From contig JAZLAM010000016.1 of the NCBI GenBank assembly GCA_045613125.1, forward strand, positions 5,947 through 69,946: a stretch of 64,000 nucleotides of DNA, read 5' to 3'. The position numbers were made by a program, and so were the translations under genes. Of the stretch, positions 8,108-15,435 are shown in pieces. Position 1 is the first letter of the stretch. Every line of letters starts with the position of its first letter. The notes below the pieces were generated by a model. That model did no database searches. It was given only the letters and a program-made list of their open reading frames with translations, and was not told where the DNA came from. This DNA is from JAFTYO01 sp045613125. Its GTDB lineage: Bacteria; Pseudomonadota; Alphaproteobacteria; RF32; CAG-239.

Positions 8108-9046
8108 TTATTTTGCTCTTAATAAATCAACAATCTGTAAATTATCATGTTCTAATGCAGAAACCGGATTTTGCATTTTATCCATAATGTTCTTATAAAA
8201 ATTAACAAGGGTTCTCACTCTTGGAATATCTTTTGTGCTTCTATTTGCATATAAATGGTAAAGAATAGGATAATCACACGGTATATTATCTAAACAAACA
8301 ACACCTTGTGTTGCAAAACCTAATGGTAAAATTCCTATACCTGTACTATTTTCTAATGCATTTATCAAAGCTAATATATTATTTGTCTCAAAGCAAATTC
8401 GAGCATGCTTAAAGTTTGCTTCCCCTATTATTTGTTTCAGTGCGTCGTTGTTTTTCATTATCAGCCTATGGTTTGCTACTAAATCATCAAGATCAACCGG
8501 ATATCCATGTTCAGATAAATATTTAGGAGATGCAAAAAAACCACAATGTATCGTTTTATTTGTTATTTCAGTAATATCAAAATTATTAATTTCTTCATAA
8601 GATAAAATTATATCAAAATCTCTAATATTAATTTTTGATATATCAGTTGCTGAAATTGAACTAATTTTCAGCTCCGGAAATATATTAAATAAATCTGATA
8701 AATCTTGTGGAACCATATATGAAGCATATCCTAAGGATATACATACTCGAACCTCGCCTTTTATTTCTTTATTTTCTAATTTAATACTTTTAATTTCATC
8801 TAAAATTTCATTAATGCTATCAACTTTGCTTACAATACGTTGAGCAACATTTGTTAAACTTGAACCTCTGCCATTTGTTGAAATAAGTGTAACACCTAAT
8901 TCATCTTCCAAATATTCAATATATTTATTAATTGTATCAATAGAAGTAGCTAATGTTTCTGAAGCCTTTCTTTTTCCGGAACATTGATTAATAGCTTGTA
9001 AAAACAAAAGACTTTCAATCATAGATATATCTTTTTTGTTTACCAT
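8108..9046 (-). CDS. LysR-type transcriptional regulator
   Basis: A 312-residue regulator with an N-terminal winged helix-turn-helix (residues 1-65; KRKASETLATSIDTINKYIEYLEDELGVTLI) and a C-terminal effector domain beginning near residue 95 (GEVRVCISLGYASYMVPQDL). I start it at ATG 9046 (AGAGGAAG upstream), which gives normal family length. An upstream in-frame ATG at 9109 also has a plausible site (AAAGGATC) and would add 21 residues. The wing is slightly unusual: the typical FxR is STNGRGSSLT. Target unknown. It is divergent from rpoH across about 550 nt. Confidence 0.82.
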   Translation of the reverse strand: MVNKKDISMIESLLFLQAINQCSGKRKASETLATSIDTINKYIEYLEDELGVTLISTNGRGSSLTNVAQRIVSKVDSINEILDEIKSIKLENKEIKGEVRVCISLGYASYMVPQDLSDLFNIFPELKISSISATDISKINIRDFDIILSYEEINNFDITEITNKTIHCGFFASPKYLSEHGYPVDLDDLVANHRLIMKNNDALKQIIGEANFKHARICFETNNILALINALENSTGIGILPLGFATQGVVCLDNIPCDYPILYHLYANRSTKDIPRVRTLVNFYKNIMDKMQNPVSALEHDNLQIVDLLRAK

Positions 9047-9598
9047 CTTATATTCTTCCTCTAGTATGAATATTTCAAGGTGGTCGGAGAGTTCAGAAAT
9101 CAAATGCATAAAATGATCCTTTAACCTTTAAAGTCTTAAAGACTTCTGTACATTCGTTAAAGATCCCCGACCAAAGATGGTACACCTTTTTTTCAAGGAT
9201 TCGGATTCTAAAATCATATTCAACAATGCATTGAGCTTCTGACGGCTCGAACAACTTAAAACAATCTGTATAACGTTGTTTATTAACACATATATTTAGA
9301 ATGAATTAATTATCAATTCTTATTTTTTGATATGAGATATCGAAAAATTAGTACACATAAAATTTATAGTTATATACAATAACCTCTCTTTATTTTTAAA
9401 GCAAAAAAAATGCTGTACTAAAATTGAGTACATTATGTTATAAAAATTATTATTTTTCGAAAAAATCGTACAGAAAATACAATTTTTGATTATTGATTTT
9501 ATATTTTTCTCACATAACAATTTGCTCGTGATTTTAATAAAAAATACCTAAGTCTAATTTTTGTTAGGTTTGTTGTTTTAGCATAAATGGAGAAAAAC
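9047..9598. other. Long AT-rich divergent spacer between LysR gene and rpoH
   Basis: No gene-like frame. It contains three near-perfect inverted repeats: TTTTTTGATAT/ATATCGAAAAA at 9323-9347, TGTACT-N7-AGTACA at 9414-9432, and a TTTTTCGAAAAA palindrome near 9455. Both divergent promoters must lie here, but no consensus pair is clear. Confidence 0.5.
9414..9432. promoter_or_regulatory. Candidate operator TGTACT-N7-AGTACA upstream of rpoH
   Basis: A perfect 6-bp inverted repeat with 19-bp overall span, about 165 nt before the rpoH start, in the LysR-rpoH spacer. It has the dimensions of a dimeric regulator site; the regulator is unknown. Confidence 0.35.
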
Positions 9599-10477
9599 AT
9601 GAACTCAAATATTGAATTAAATAATGCGCAATTTTCAGAACAATCTGGCACAACAAAATATCTGCAAAGTATGAAAAAATTTCCAATACTTTCTGCTGAA
9701 GATGAATATAAATTAGCCAAAGAATATTTTATAAACAAAGATGAAAAATTAGCGCAACAACTTATAACATCTCATTTAAGATTAGTTGCAAAAGTTGTAA
9801 AAAAATATAAAGGATATGGATTACCAACAGATGAAATGATTTCTGAAGGTAGTATCGGACTTTTGGTTGCTCTTAAAAAATTTGATCCGGATAAAGGATT
9901 CAGATTTTCAACATATGCTTTATGGTGGATTAAAGCATATGTGCAAAAATATATACTCAATTCTTGGTCTTTGGTAAAATTAGGAACAACAAGTGCTCAA
10001 AAAAAACTTTTTTTTAATTTACGCAAAATTAAAAACCAAATTAATTTAATTGATGATATAAATATGGATGATAATACCATCAATCAAATCGCAACATCTT
10101 TATCTGTTAAGCAATCAGAAATAAAGGAAATGAATAATCGTATGGCTAGTCACGATACCTCCTTAAATGTTATACTCAATAATAATTCAAGTGATGATGG
10201 AACAGAATTTATAGATCTTCTCGCTGATAAAACACCTAACCAAGAAGAAACCTTTATAAATAAACAAACATATGCCTATCGCAAAAAACTTTTTCATAAT
10301 GCCCTTGATGTGCTAAATGTTAGAGAGAAAGATATTTTATTTAAACGAAGATTATATGAAACACCTCAAACACTTGAAGATTTAAGTAATGTTTATCATA
10401 TATCCAAAGAACGTGTGCGACAAATTGAACTAAATGCGATCAAAAAAATAAGAAATAACATTCCTACCATACATTAA
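9599..10477 (+). CDS. rpoH: RNA polymerase heat-shock sigma factor RpoH (sigma-32)
   Basis: A sigma-70-family factor of 292 residues. Region 2 includes LRLVAKVVKKYKGYGLP, EGSIGLLVALKKFDPDKGFRFSTYALWWIKA; the RpoH box QKKLFFNLRKIK follows; region 4 helix-turn-helix is TLEDLSNVYHISKERVRQIE. Region 1.1 is absent, as in RpoH. The frame begins at ATG 9587, but the second ATG (9599) has GGAG 6 nt upstream while the first has no site, so I start there. It probably drives heat-shock genes such as clpB at the far end of this window. Two hairpins follow the stop. Confidence 0.92.
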   Translation: MNSNIELNNAQFSEQSGTTKYLQSMKKFPILSAEDEYKLAKEYFINKDEKLAQQLITSHLRLVAKVVKKYKGYGLPTDEMISEGSIGLLVALKKFDPDKGFRFSTYALWWIKAYVQKYILNSWSLVKLGTTSAQKKLFFNLRKIKNQINLIDDINMDDNTINQIATSLSVKQSEIKEMNNRMASHDTSLNVILNNNSSDDGTEFIDLLADKTPNQEETFINKQTYAYRKKLFHNALDVLNVREKDILFKRRLYETPQTLEDLSNVYHISKERVRQIELNAIKKIRNNIPTIH

Positions 10478-10500
10478 CCCTTTCAAAACTTATATAAAAA

Positions 10501-10568
10501 AGCTCCATTTATAAATTAATGGAGCTTAGATAATATAGTATAAACCTCCCGTTTGGGAGGTTTTTTGT
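10501..10568 (+). terminator. Tandem hairpins after rpoH
   Basis: AGCTCCATT/AATGGAGCT (10501-10527) is followed by ACCTCCC GTTT GGGAGGT with T6 (10543-10568). The second is a canonical intrinsic terminator. Confidence 0.85.
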
Positions 10569-10598
10569 GGCTGGAGTGAGCTTGCGCTTTGCGAAGTG

Positions 10599-10627
10599 TA
10601 ATTTTGCTTGAATATAATTTTGCTTGA
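10599..10627. repeat. Direct 13-bp repeat
   Basis: TAATTTTGCTTGA occurs twice, at 10599-10611 and 10615-10627, in the spacer before the acetyltransferase gene. It may overlap that gene's promoter region; no function is known. Confidence 0.5.
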
Positions 10628-10674
10628 TGATAGAATACATCTTAGATACTTATGGGTGAAAGGATAGATAATAT

Positions 10675-11211
10675 ATGTCTAAAAAAATTACTTTGAAAAA
10701 TGGTCAACAAGCAATGTTAAGACGCATCCGTGCGAAAGATTATGAAGAAGTGATGACTTTTTTAGATAAGTTTTCGCGCGGTAAAGGGGCTATTTGGACA
10801 CATCAGTATCCTAATCAACCTAAAAAAGATAAACAAAAATCTATTCAGCATTATGAGTCTGATGATGAACTGTTTTTAGGTATTTGGAATGGCAAAGAAC
10901 TGATTGCCGAAGCTTCTATTCATATTAAAAATATCCGTGATCCATGGAGTGCCAAACAGGCTAGCTTTGGCGTATGTATGTTAGAAGAATATACGAGTTT
11001 AGGTCTGGGAACAATTCTTTTAAAAGAACTTGAAAAATGGGCTATTAAGAAAAAAATTCATCGTATTTTTGCAACAGTACGCCACAATAATAAAAGGGCT
11101 ATAGGATTATATTTGAAGTTGGGTTATCAAATTGAAGGAATGGCCAAAGAAACAGCTTTTTTTGACAATCAGTGGCAGCATGAATATTACTTAGGCAAAA
11201 TCATAGAATAA
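10675..11211 (+). CDS. GNAT-family N-acetyltransferase
   Basis: A 178-residue GCN5-related acetyltransferase using acetyl-CoA. Motif A is at about 115-135 (YTSLGLGTILLKELEKWA), and the motif B region is HNNKRAIGLYLKLGYQIEGM. The N-terminal ITLKNGQQAMLRRIRAKDYEEV resembles RimI/SpeG-like and antibiotic-type acetyltransferases; the acceptor is unknown. AAAGGA lies before the ATG. The following inverted repeat (11251-11305) is a separate feature. Confidence 0.85.
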   Translation: MSKKITLKNGQQAMLRRIRAKDYEEVMTFLDKFSRGKGAIWTHQYPNQPKKDKQKSIQHYESDDELFLGIWNGKELIAEASIHIKNIRDPWSAKQASFGVCMLEEYTSLGLGTILLKELEKWAIKKKIHRIFATVRHNNKRAIGLYLKLGYQIEGMAKETAFFDNQWQHEYYLGKIIE

Positions 11212-11250
11212 ACTTCCTACCTCATTGAATGTGTTAGATTCTTGTCAAAA

Positions 11251-11305
11251 TTAGTTCGAAGATTATTCGGGGTATGGTATATTTGAAGAATAATCTTCGA
11301 ACTAA
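11251..11305. repeat. 18-bp perfect inverted repeat
   Basis: TTAGTTCGAAGATTATTC (11251-11268) and its exact complement (11288-11305) are separated by 19 nt. There is no T-tract, so it is not a standard terminator. The AATTAGTT start recalls the centre of the dispersed palindromic repeat, but the rest differs. Confidence 0.7.
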
Positions 11306-11330
11306 CCTAAGTGCTTGTAAATAAAAGAAA

Positions 11331-11354
11331 AAAGGACGATTTCTCGTCCTTTGT
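11331..11354 (-). terminator. Terminator of tRNA-Gln
   Basis: AAAGGACGA TTTC TCGTCCTTT; read on the minus strand it follows the tRNA and runs into a T-tract (the A-run at 11325-11333 on the plus strand). Confidence 0.75.
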
Positions 11355-11360
11355 TAAATG

Positions 11361-11434
11361 TGGCTGCTTGACCTGGATTCGAACCAAGATTAACGGAGTC
11401 AGAGTCCGCTGTCCTACCATTAGACGATCAAGCA
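11361..11434 (-). tRNA. tRNA-Gln (anticodon CUG)
   Basis: Read on the minus strand the 7-bp acceptor TGCTTGA/TCAAGCA, D-arm GTC-TAATGGTA-GGAC, anticodon stem-loop GCGGA CTCTGAC TCCGT and T-arm with TTCGAAT all form, and CCA is encoded. The anticodon CTG reads CAG (Gln). It is followed on its own strand by a terminator. Confidence 0.95.
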
Positions 11435-11549
11435 ATAAAACTTAACTTGTTTCCGGTTTTACGCTTTTTTATTTAATAAGTCAAATATTTTTTAATATCT
11501 TTTTTACAAAAAATCTAGTATTATATATTTCGTTTTTGAGGAGACCGAA

Positions 11550-11912
11550 ATGTTTAAAAATGCAAATCTTTTTATTGCTGATTTTTTCAAATCATTAATA
11601 AATAAACAATCAGGTGAAGATATAACACCAAAAATTGCCGAATCTATTCAGAAAAAAGAATATTTCAGCTCTCTTAAAAATTATGATAAAACTTTTACTC
11701 CGCCATACATATTAATCAGCTATCAACTTCTTAGCGAGAAAAACGAAATTTTTGAAGCTTCGGTATATTATCTATGCACAATCGCAAAAAATATGCCAAA
11801 ATATAAATCTGAGATACATCGCATACTAATGTCTTATTGCGAAGAAAATAAAAATCTTAAAAATAGAATAGCCTATATACACTCACAAATGGAAAATTAT
11901 AGTCTTTTATAA
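11550..11912 (+). CDS. Small conserved-looking protein of unknown function
   Basis: A 120-residue protein without signal peptide, predicted mostly helical (FIADFFKSLINKQ, IAESIQKKEYFSSLK, SYCEENKNLKNRIAYIHSQMENY). GAGGAG lies 6 nt upstream of the ATG, supporting real translation. I do not recognise the family. It lies alone between tRNA-Gln and a cold-shock gene. Confidence 0.6.
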   Translation: MFKNANLFIADFFKSLINKQSGEDITPKIAESIQKKEYFSSLKNYDKTFTPPYILISYQLLSEKNEIFEASVYYLCTIAKNMPKYKSEIHRILMSYCEENKNLKNRIAYIHSQMENYSLL

Positions 11913-11954
11913 CAATTTATGGTTGTATAAAATAAATAAAACATATTTTTTAGC

Positions 11955-12020
11955 TTGACAATCTTACTTTTAACTATAATATAAGTATCGTGACTTTAAG
12001 TAGACAGCCTATCAGTCTAC
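11955..12020 (+). promoter_or_regulatory. Promoter and leader hairpin of cold-shock gene copy 2
   Basis: TTGACA (11955-11960) is followed by TATAAT (11975-11980) with a short 14-nt spacer, or by the overlapping TAATAT (11977-11982) with 16 nt. A leader hairpin GTAGAC/GTCTAC (12000-12020) lies in the transcribed 5' region, which would be about 80 nt long. Long leaders are usual for cold-shock genes. Confidence 0.5.
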
Positions 12021-12065
12021 AAATTTTTCAGAACAACTAATTTAAAAAATAAGAAAGGATTGATA

Positions 12066-12269
12066 ATGTCTACTGGAACTGTAAAGTGGTTTAATAGCAA
12101 AAAAGGTTATGGTTTTATTCAACCTGAAACTGGCGGAAAAGATATTTTTGTTCATGTTACAAAATTGGAAGAAAAAGGTATAAAAAAGCTTTTTGATGGC
12201 CAAAAAGTAAGCTACGAAACATATGATGACCGAGGAAGAATTGCTGCCGGAAACATTGAAGTGTTGTAA
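12066..12269 (+). CDS. CspA-family cold-shock protein (copy 2)
   Basis: A 67-residue cold-shock domain (MSTGTVKWFNSKKGYGFI). RNP1 KGYGFI and RNP2 IFVHV are intact. The frame can be extended to a TTG at 12060, but ATG 12066 has AAGGA at 6 nt and is the natural start. It is a nucleic-acid chaperone that binds mRNA. It has its own promoter and is followed by a hairpin. It is a paralogue of the gene at 7801. Confidence 0.93.
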   Translation: MSTGTVKWFNSKKGYGFIQPETGGKDIFVHVTKLEEKGIKKLFDGQKVSYETYDDRGRIAAGNIEVL

Positions 12270-12274
12270 AAATA

Positions 12275-12302
12275 TAAAGCCTTGTTGTCAAACAAGGCTT
12301 TA
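12275..12302. terminator. Terminator between cold-shock gene copy 2 and zapA
   Basis: TAAAGCCTTGTT/AACAAGGCTTTA, a 12-bp stem that can serve both converging genes. Confidence 0.75.
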
Positions 12303-12315
12303 ACTAAATAAAAAA

Positions 12316-12771
12316 TTACAAATGTTCCAGTTCACTTATCAATTGTTTTAAGTTTTCAGTTGCTTGACTGATTGCAATTGCAAGCTTTTCATCAACCCCT
12401 CTTAAATCTATATCTTTTGCAACTTCAACAATTTTTTCAATTTCAACAATCTTTTCTACCGGCTTTTCAACTTCCACAATTTTTTCTATTATTTTCTCTA
12501 CAGGTTTCTCTATTTCTACTATTTTCTCAACAATTTGCGGTTCTGTTTTAACGGAAGAAGCAACACCTTTTCTTACTTCTTCCAACTCATCTGCAATTAA
12601 AAGGCCAATCATCGCAAGAAGCATATTCTCATTTATATGGCCATTTCCTGCGGTTAATTGTTTTGCTTTTTCATCAAGCATACGAGAAAGTTTTATAATA
12701 TGAGCTTCTTGTCCGTCACCACAAACAATGCCATATTCACGAGAATTAATTGTTACTGTTACCTGAGTCAT
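12316..12771 (-). CDS. zapA: Cell division protein ZapA with repetitive C-terminal extension
   Basis: Residues 1-70 (VTVTINSREYGIVCGDGQEAHIIKLSRMLDEKAKQL then LLAMIGLLIADEL) match the ZapA globular head and helix. ZapA crosslinks FtsZ filaments at the division ring. Residues about 80-120 are built from near-repeats of EKIVE[IV]EKPVEK, an unusually regular charged helix replacing the usual coiled coil. The C-terminus (LKQLISELEHL) is helical. At 151 residues it is longer than the roughly 100-110 typical of the family. The start overlaps the end of the upstream coiled-coil gene by 26 nt, so the pair is probably co-translated. Confidence 0.8.
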   Translation of the reverse strand: MTQVTVTINSREYGIVCGDGQEAHIIKLSRMLDEKAKQLTAGNGHINENMLLAMIGLLIADELEEVRKGVASSVKTEPQIVEKIVEIEKPVEKIIEKIVEVEKPVEKIVEIEKIVEVAKDIDLRGVDEKLAIAISQATENLKQLISELEHL

Positions 12772-13009
12772 CTTCTTTTAACACCATATCAATTGTTTGA
12801 ACCACTTTTGTTGTTTTATCCAAAACCTTTGCAACAACCGCTTTCATATCATCTATTTGTTTATTTTTTTCCAACATATTATTTTTATACGACTGACGTT
12901 GTTGTAAAAGAGCGTTTTTTTTGTTTTGTAAAACACCCTGAAAATCTTTCAAAACTGTTTCCAATGCTTCAAAAGCTTTCTCTGTTTGCGGCAAATCTTT
13001 CATATCCAT
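12746..13009 (-). CDS. Small coiled-coil protein preceding zapA (DUF4164-like)
   Basis: About 87 residues from ATG 13009 (AGGAAG upstream). The frame extends to 13054, but that start lacks a good site. The sequence is strongly heptad-like (FEALETVLKDFQGVLQNKKNALLQQRQSY). Alphaproteobacteria often carry a short coiled-coil gene annotated DUF4164 directly before zapA, which suggests a ZapA partner (a ZapB-like role is inference). It overlaps zapA by 26 nt in another frame. Confidence 0.6.
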   Translation of the reverse strand: MDMKDLPQTEKAFEALETVLKDFQGVLQNKKNALLQQRQSYKNNMLEKNKQIDDMKAVVAKVLDKTTKVVQTIDMVLKEDDSGNSNN

Positions 13010-13100
13010 ATTATTTTTACTTCCTTTTTTTGAGGATTGGGTATATATTGTCATTAATGATACATTTTTTTAATTTTATTACAAGAAGCAAAAGAAGATT

Positions 13101-13604
13101 ATGCAAAAGTTTATTATAAATATATCACAACAAAATTTTGATCTTTTGGAAGACAAAAATTTAGAATGCTTTATTTTATCATCAAATTTAGCTGATTCGT
13201 TTAAAGCCGAATTTGCAAAAAAAGCCAAAGAAAAACAAAAGTTAGTTTTATCATTTGATGTTCAAAGCGTCACCAATTTTGATCTTGATGGTATTATAAT
13301 AGATTTATCAAAATCTGAAAATATAGCATCAGATTATAAAACTATAACTCAGGGTTTAAAGAAAAAATTTATAGGCACAATTTGTCGTAATCGGCGTCAT
13401 GAAGCTATGCTGGTCGGCGAGTGTGAACCTGATTTTGTAATTTTCAGAGCCTGGAATGACGGAAAAGAAAAAGTGCAAGAATTAACATCTTGGTTTAATG
13501 AGATGTTTTTGCTCCAATCTGCATTATTGCCGGTTGAAGATGTCGAATTTAAAGACTTTGATACAGACTTTATCATTTTAGATGACATTAAATATAAAAA
13601 ATAA
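13101..13604 (+). CDS. ThiE-like (TMP synthase fold) protein lacking key motifs
   Basis: A 167-residue protein. The segment KKKFIGTICRNRRHEAMLVGECEPDFVIFRAW (about 92-123) resembles the strand-helix unit of thiamine-phosphate synthase where ThiE has a GVSCH-type motif, and LDGIIIDLS fits the strand before it. The phosphate-binding glycine motif near the ThiE C-terminus and the diphosphate-binding residues are not visible, and the protein is shorter than ThiE (about 210). I read it as a TIM-barrel-like relative of unknown activity. It is divergent from the zapA pair, and efp follows about 100 nt later. Confidence 0.5.
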   Translation: MQKFIINISQQNFDLLEDKNLECFILSSNLADSFKAEFAKKAKEKQKLVLSFDVQSVTNFDLDGIIIDLSKSENIASDYKTITQGLKKKFIGTICRNRRHEAMLVGECEPDFVIFRAWNDGKEKVQELTSWFNEMFLLQSALLPVEDVEFKDFDTDFIILDDIKYKK

Positions 13605-13706
13605 ATTCATATAATTTTTTTGTTGCGAAATAATAAATATTGGAGTATGTTGCTCTCACTTTTAACAAATAATCAAATTTAAAATTGTAAATATGGAGAT
13701 AAAAAC

Positions 13707-14270
13707 ATGAAACAACTCGCAGGATCAATCAGAATCGGTTGGGTAATTGAATATAAAGGTAAACCTTGGACAATAACCAAAGCTTCTCACATTAAACCGG
13801 GTAAGGGCGGTGCTTTTATGCAGGTAGAAATGAAATCTGTTGAAGAAGGAACAAAAACCAACGAACGCTTCCGTACAGAAGATACTGTTGAAAAAATGAT
13901 GGTTGAAGATAAAGATTGTCAATTTTTGTTTGAAGATTCTAACGGCCTTACTTTTATGGAAAGCGAAACATTTGAACAATTTACTATGCCTTCTGACATT
14001 TTAGGCGATTCTCGTCCGTTTTTGACAGATGGTATGACTGTTCGCATTTCTCACATTAATTCACGTCCGATTTCTGTTGAATTACCTTTGCAAGTTGTTT
14101 GCACAATTGTTGAAACAGAACCTGTTGTTAAAGGACAAACAGCTGCTTCTTCTTACAAACCGGCAATTTTAGACAATGGCGTAAGAGTTATGGTTCCTCC
14201 GTTTATTAATACCGGTGATAAAATTGTTGTCGGCACTAACGAAGCTACATATGTTGAAAGAGCTAAATAA
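13707..14270 (+). CDS. efp: Translation elongation factor P
   Basis: 187 residues with three beta-barrel domains. EF-P enters the ribosomal E site and relieves stalling at polyproline. The modified-lysine loop is HIKPGKGGAF, with K33 as the conserved lysine, so an EpmA-type beta-lysylation is possible, though no epmA is in view. The C-terminal GDKIVVGTNEATYVERA is typical. GGAG is present upstream. The stop codon overlaps the start of the next gene by one base (TAATG), so the two are coupled. Confidence 0.95.
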   Translation: MKQLAGSIRIGWVIEYKGKPWTITKASHIKPGKGGAFMQVEMKSVEEGTKTNERFRTEDTVEKMMVEDKDCQFLFEDSNGLTFMESETFEQFTMPSDILGDSRPFLTDGMTVRISHINSRPISVELPLQVVCTIVETEPVVKGQTAASSYKPAILDNGVRVMVPPFINTGDKIVVGTNEATYVERAK

Positions 14271-15067
14271 TGTCATACATATCACCTCTTTTAACATCTT
14301 TTGTTAATGCTGTTAAAAAATCGGCCTCTTCTTTAGATAGAGATTTTAATGAATTGGAAAAACTCCAAAACTCTATTAAAGGCAACAAAAATTTTGTTTT
14401 TAATTCATATTCTCGTATTGAGAAAAACTTAAAAACAGAACTTGCTAAAATTCGTCCTGATATGCCGATTTTTACACCGTCAGACAAAGTTACCGGCAAC
14501 TCTTATTTTGCCATTTCACCAATTGACGGTTTGATAAACTTTGCTCATGGGAACCCTAATTTTGCTGTTTGTGCGGCATTGGTTGAAAATAACACCATTA
14601 TATGTTCTGTTGTGTATAATCCTTCTCGTGATGAAACTTTTTTTGCCGAAAAAGGTAAAGGAGCATATAAAGAAGGTTATCGTAGTCATGAACGTTTACG
14701 TGTTTCAGCAGTTAAAGATTTAGACCAAGCTTTAATCAGCATGTCGGCAAGTTCTGATAACTCAGCAGAAAGCTCAAAAATTATATCTTCTGTTGTAGCT
14801 AAAACAGGCGATATCAGAATAAGCGGTTCATATGCTCAAGATTTGGCATATTTAGCCGGCGGTAAGCTTGATGCTTTTGTATGTTTGAATGCACATGTAT
14901 CATCTATTGCTTCAGGATTGTTATTGGTTAAAGAAGCTGGTGGTTCTGTTCGTGGCATAAAACAAAAAGATACTCGTATTGAAGATTTGTCCCAAATTTT
15001 CAGTACAGGCGATTTGGTGGCTTCCAACTTTAACTTGAACCAAAAAGTTTTTGAAATTTTTAAATAA
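14270..15067 (+). CDS. Inositol monophosphatase-family protein with lost metal ligands
   Basis: 265 residues of the SuhB/inositol monophosphatase fold, coupled to efp, a pairing common in Alphaproteobacteria. The fold signatures are visible (INFAHGNPNFAVCAAL, VVYNPSRDETFFAEKGKGAY, SYAQDLAYLAGGKLDAF, LLLVKEAGG). Catalytic residues are not: DPxDGT is SPIDGL (83-88, first Asp lost), the Glu-rich GEE segment before it is replaced by IFTPSDKVTG (67-76), and the C-terminal WD that supplies the last metal ligand is SS (211-212). It is therefore probably inactive as a Mg-dependent phosphatase. A retained role, for example RNA polymerase binding as described for E. coli SuhB, is inference. Confidence 0.8.
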   Translation: MSYISPLLTSFVNAVKKSASSLDRDFNELEKLQNSIKGNKNFVFNSYSRIEKNLKTELAKIRPDMPIFTPSDKVTGNSYFAISPIDGLINFAHGNPNFAVCAALVENNTIICSVVYNPSRDETFFAEKGKGAYKEGYRSHERLRVSAVKDLDQALISMSASSDNSAESSKIISSVVAKTGDIRISGSYAQDLAYLAGGKLDAFVCLNAHVSSIASGLLLVKEAGGSVRGIKQKDTRIEDLSQIFSTGDLVASNFNLNQKVFEIFK

Positions 15068-15153
15068 ACGGTAAAAAAACTCTTGATAAATTTATTTGAT
15101 TAGGTTATAAGAGCATAAATTTGTTTGTAGAGTTTTAAATTTGGAGAAAAAAA

Positions 15154-15387
15154 ATGAAAAAAGGTATTCATCCTGACTATCACGAAATCACATATGTGAT
15201 GACTGACGGAACAGAATGCAAAGTTAACAGCACATGGGGTAAAGCCGGTGCTAAGATGAATTTGGAAATTGATCCTAAATCTCATCCGGCATGGACAGGT
15301 GTTCATCGTATGGTTGACACAGGCGGTCAAGTTTCTAAATTTAACAGCAAGTTTGGCGCATTCGGCATCAAGAGTGGTACAAACTAG
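15154..15387 (+). CDS. rpmE: 50S ribosomal protein L31
   Basis: 77 residues. MKKGIHPDYHEITYVMTDG and SHPAWTGVHRMVDTGGQVSKF are hallmarks. It lacks the CxxC zinc ligands (only one Cys), so it is the zinc-independent (C-minus) form, whose synthesis often does not require zinc. GGAG precedes the ATG. A strong terminator follows and is shared with rnd, which converges. Confidence 0.95.
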   Translation: MKKGIHPDYHEITYVMTDGTECKVNSTWGKAGAKMNLEIDPKSHPAWTGVHRMVDTGGQVSKFNSKFGAFGIKSGTN

Positions 15388-15406
15388 TTGTAAACTGCAA
15401 GTCTTT

Positions 15407-15435
15407 AAAAGCACCTTTTGAAAGGTGCTTTTTTT
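15407..15435. terminator. Terminator between rpmE and rnd
   Basis: AAAAGCACCTTT TGA AAGGTGCTTTTTTT. The right arm touches the rnd stop codon. Confidence 0.88.

Noticed and set aside
11361..11434. Integration (att) site at tRNA-Gln
   Set aside because: No direct duplicate of the tRNA 3' end, integrase or foreign block is found nearby.
12658..13119. 153-residue plus-strand frame across the zapA pair
   Set aside because: Shadow of two well-supported minus-strand genes; composition is low-complexity Phe/Tyr.
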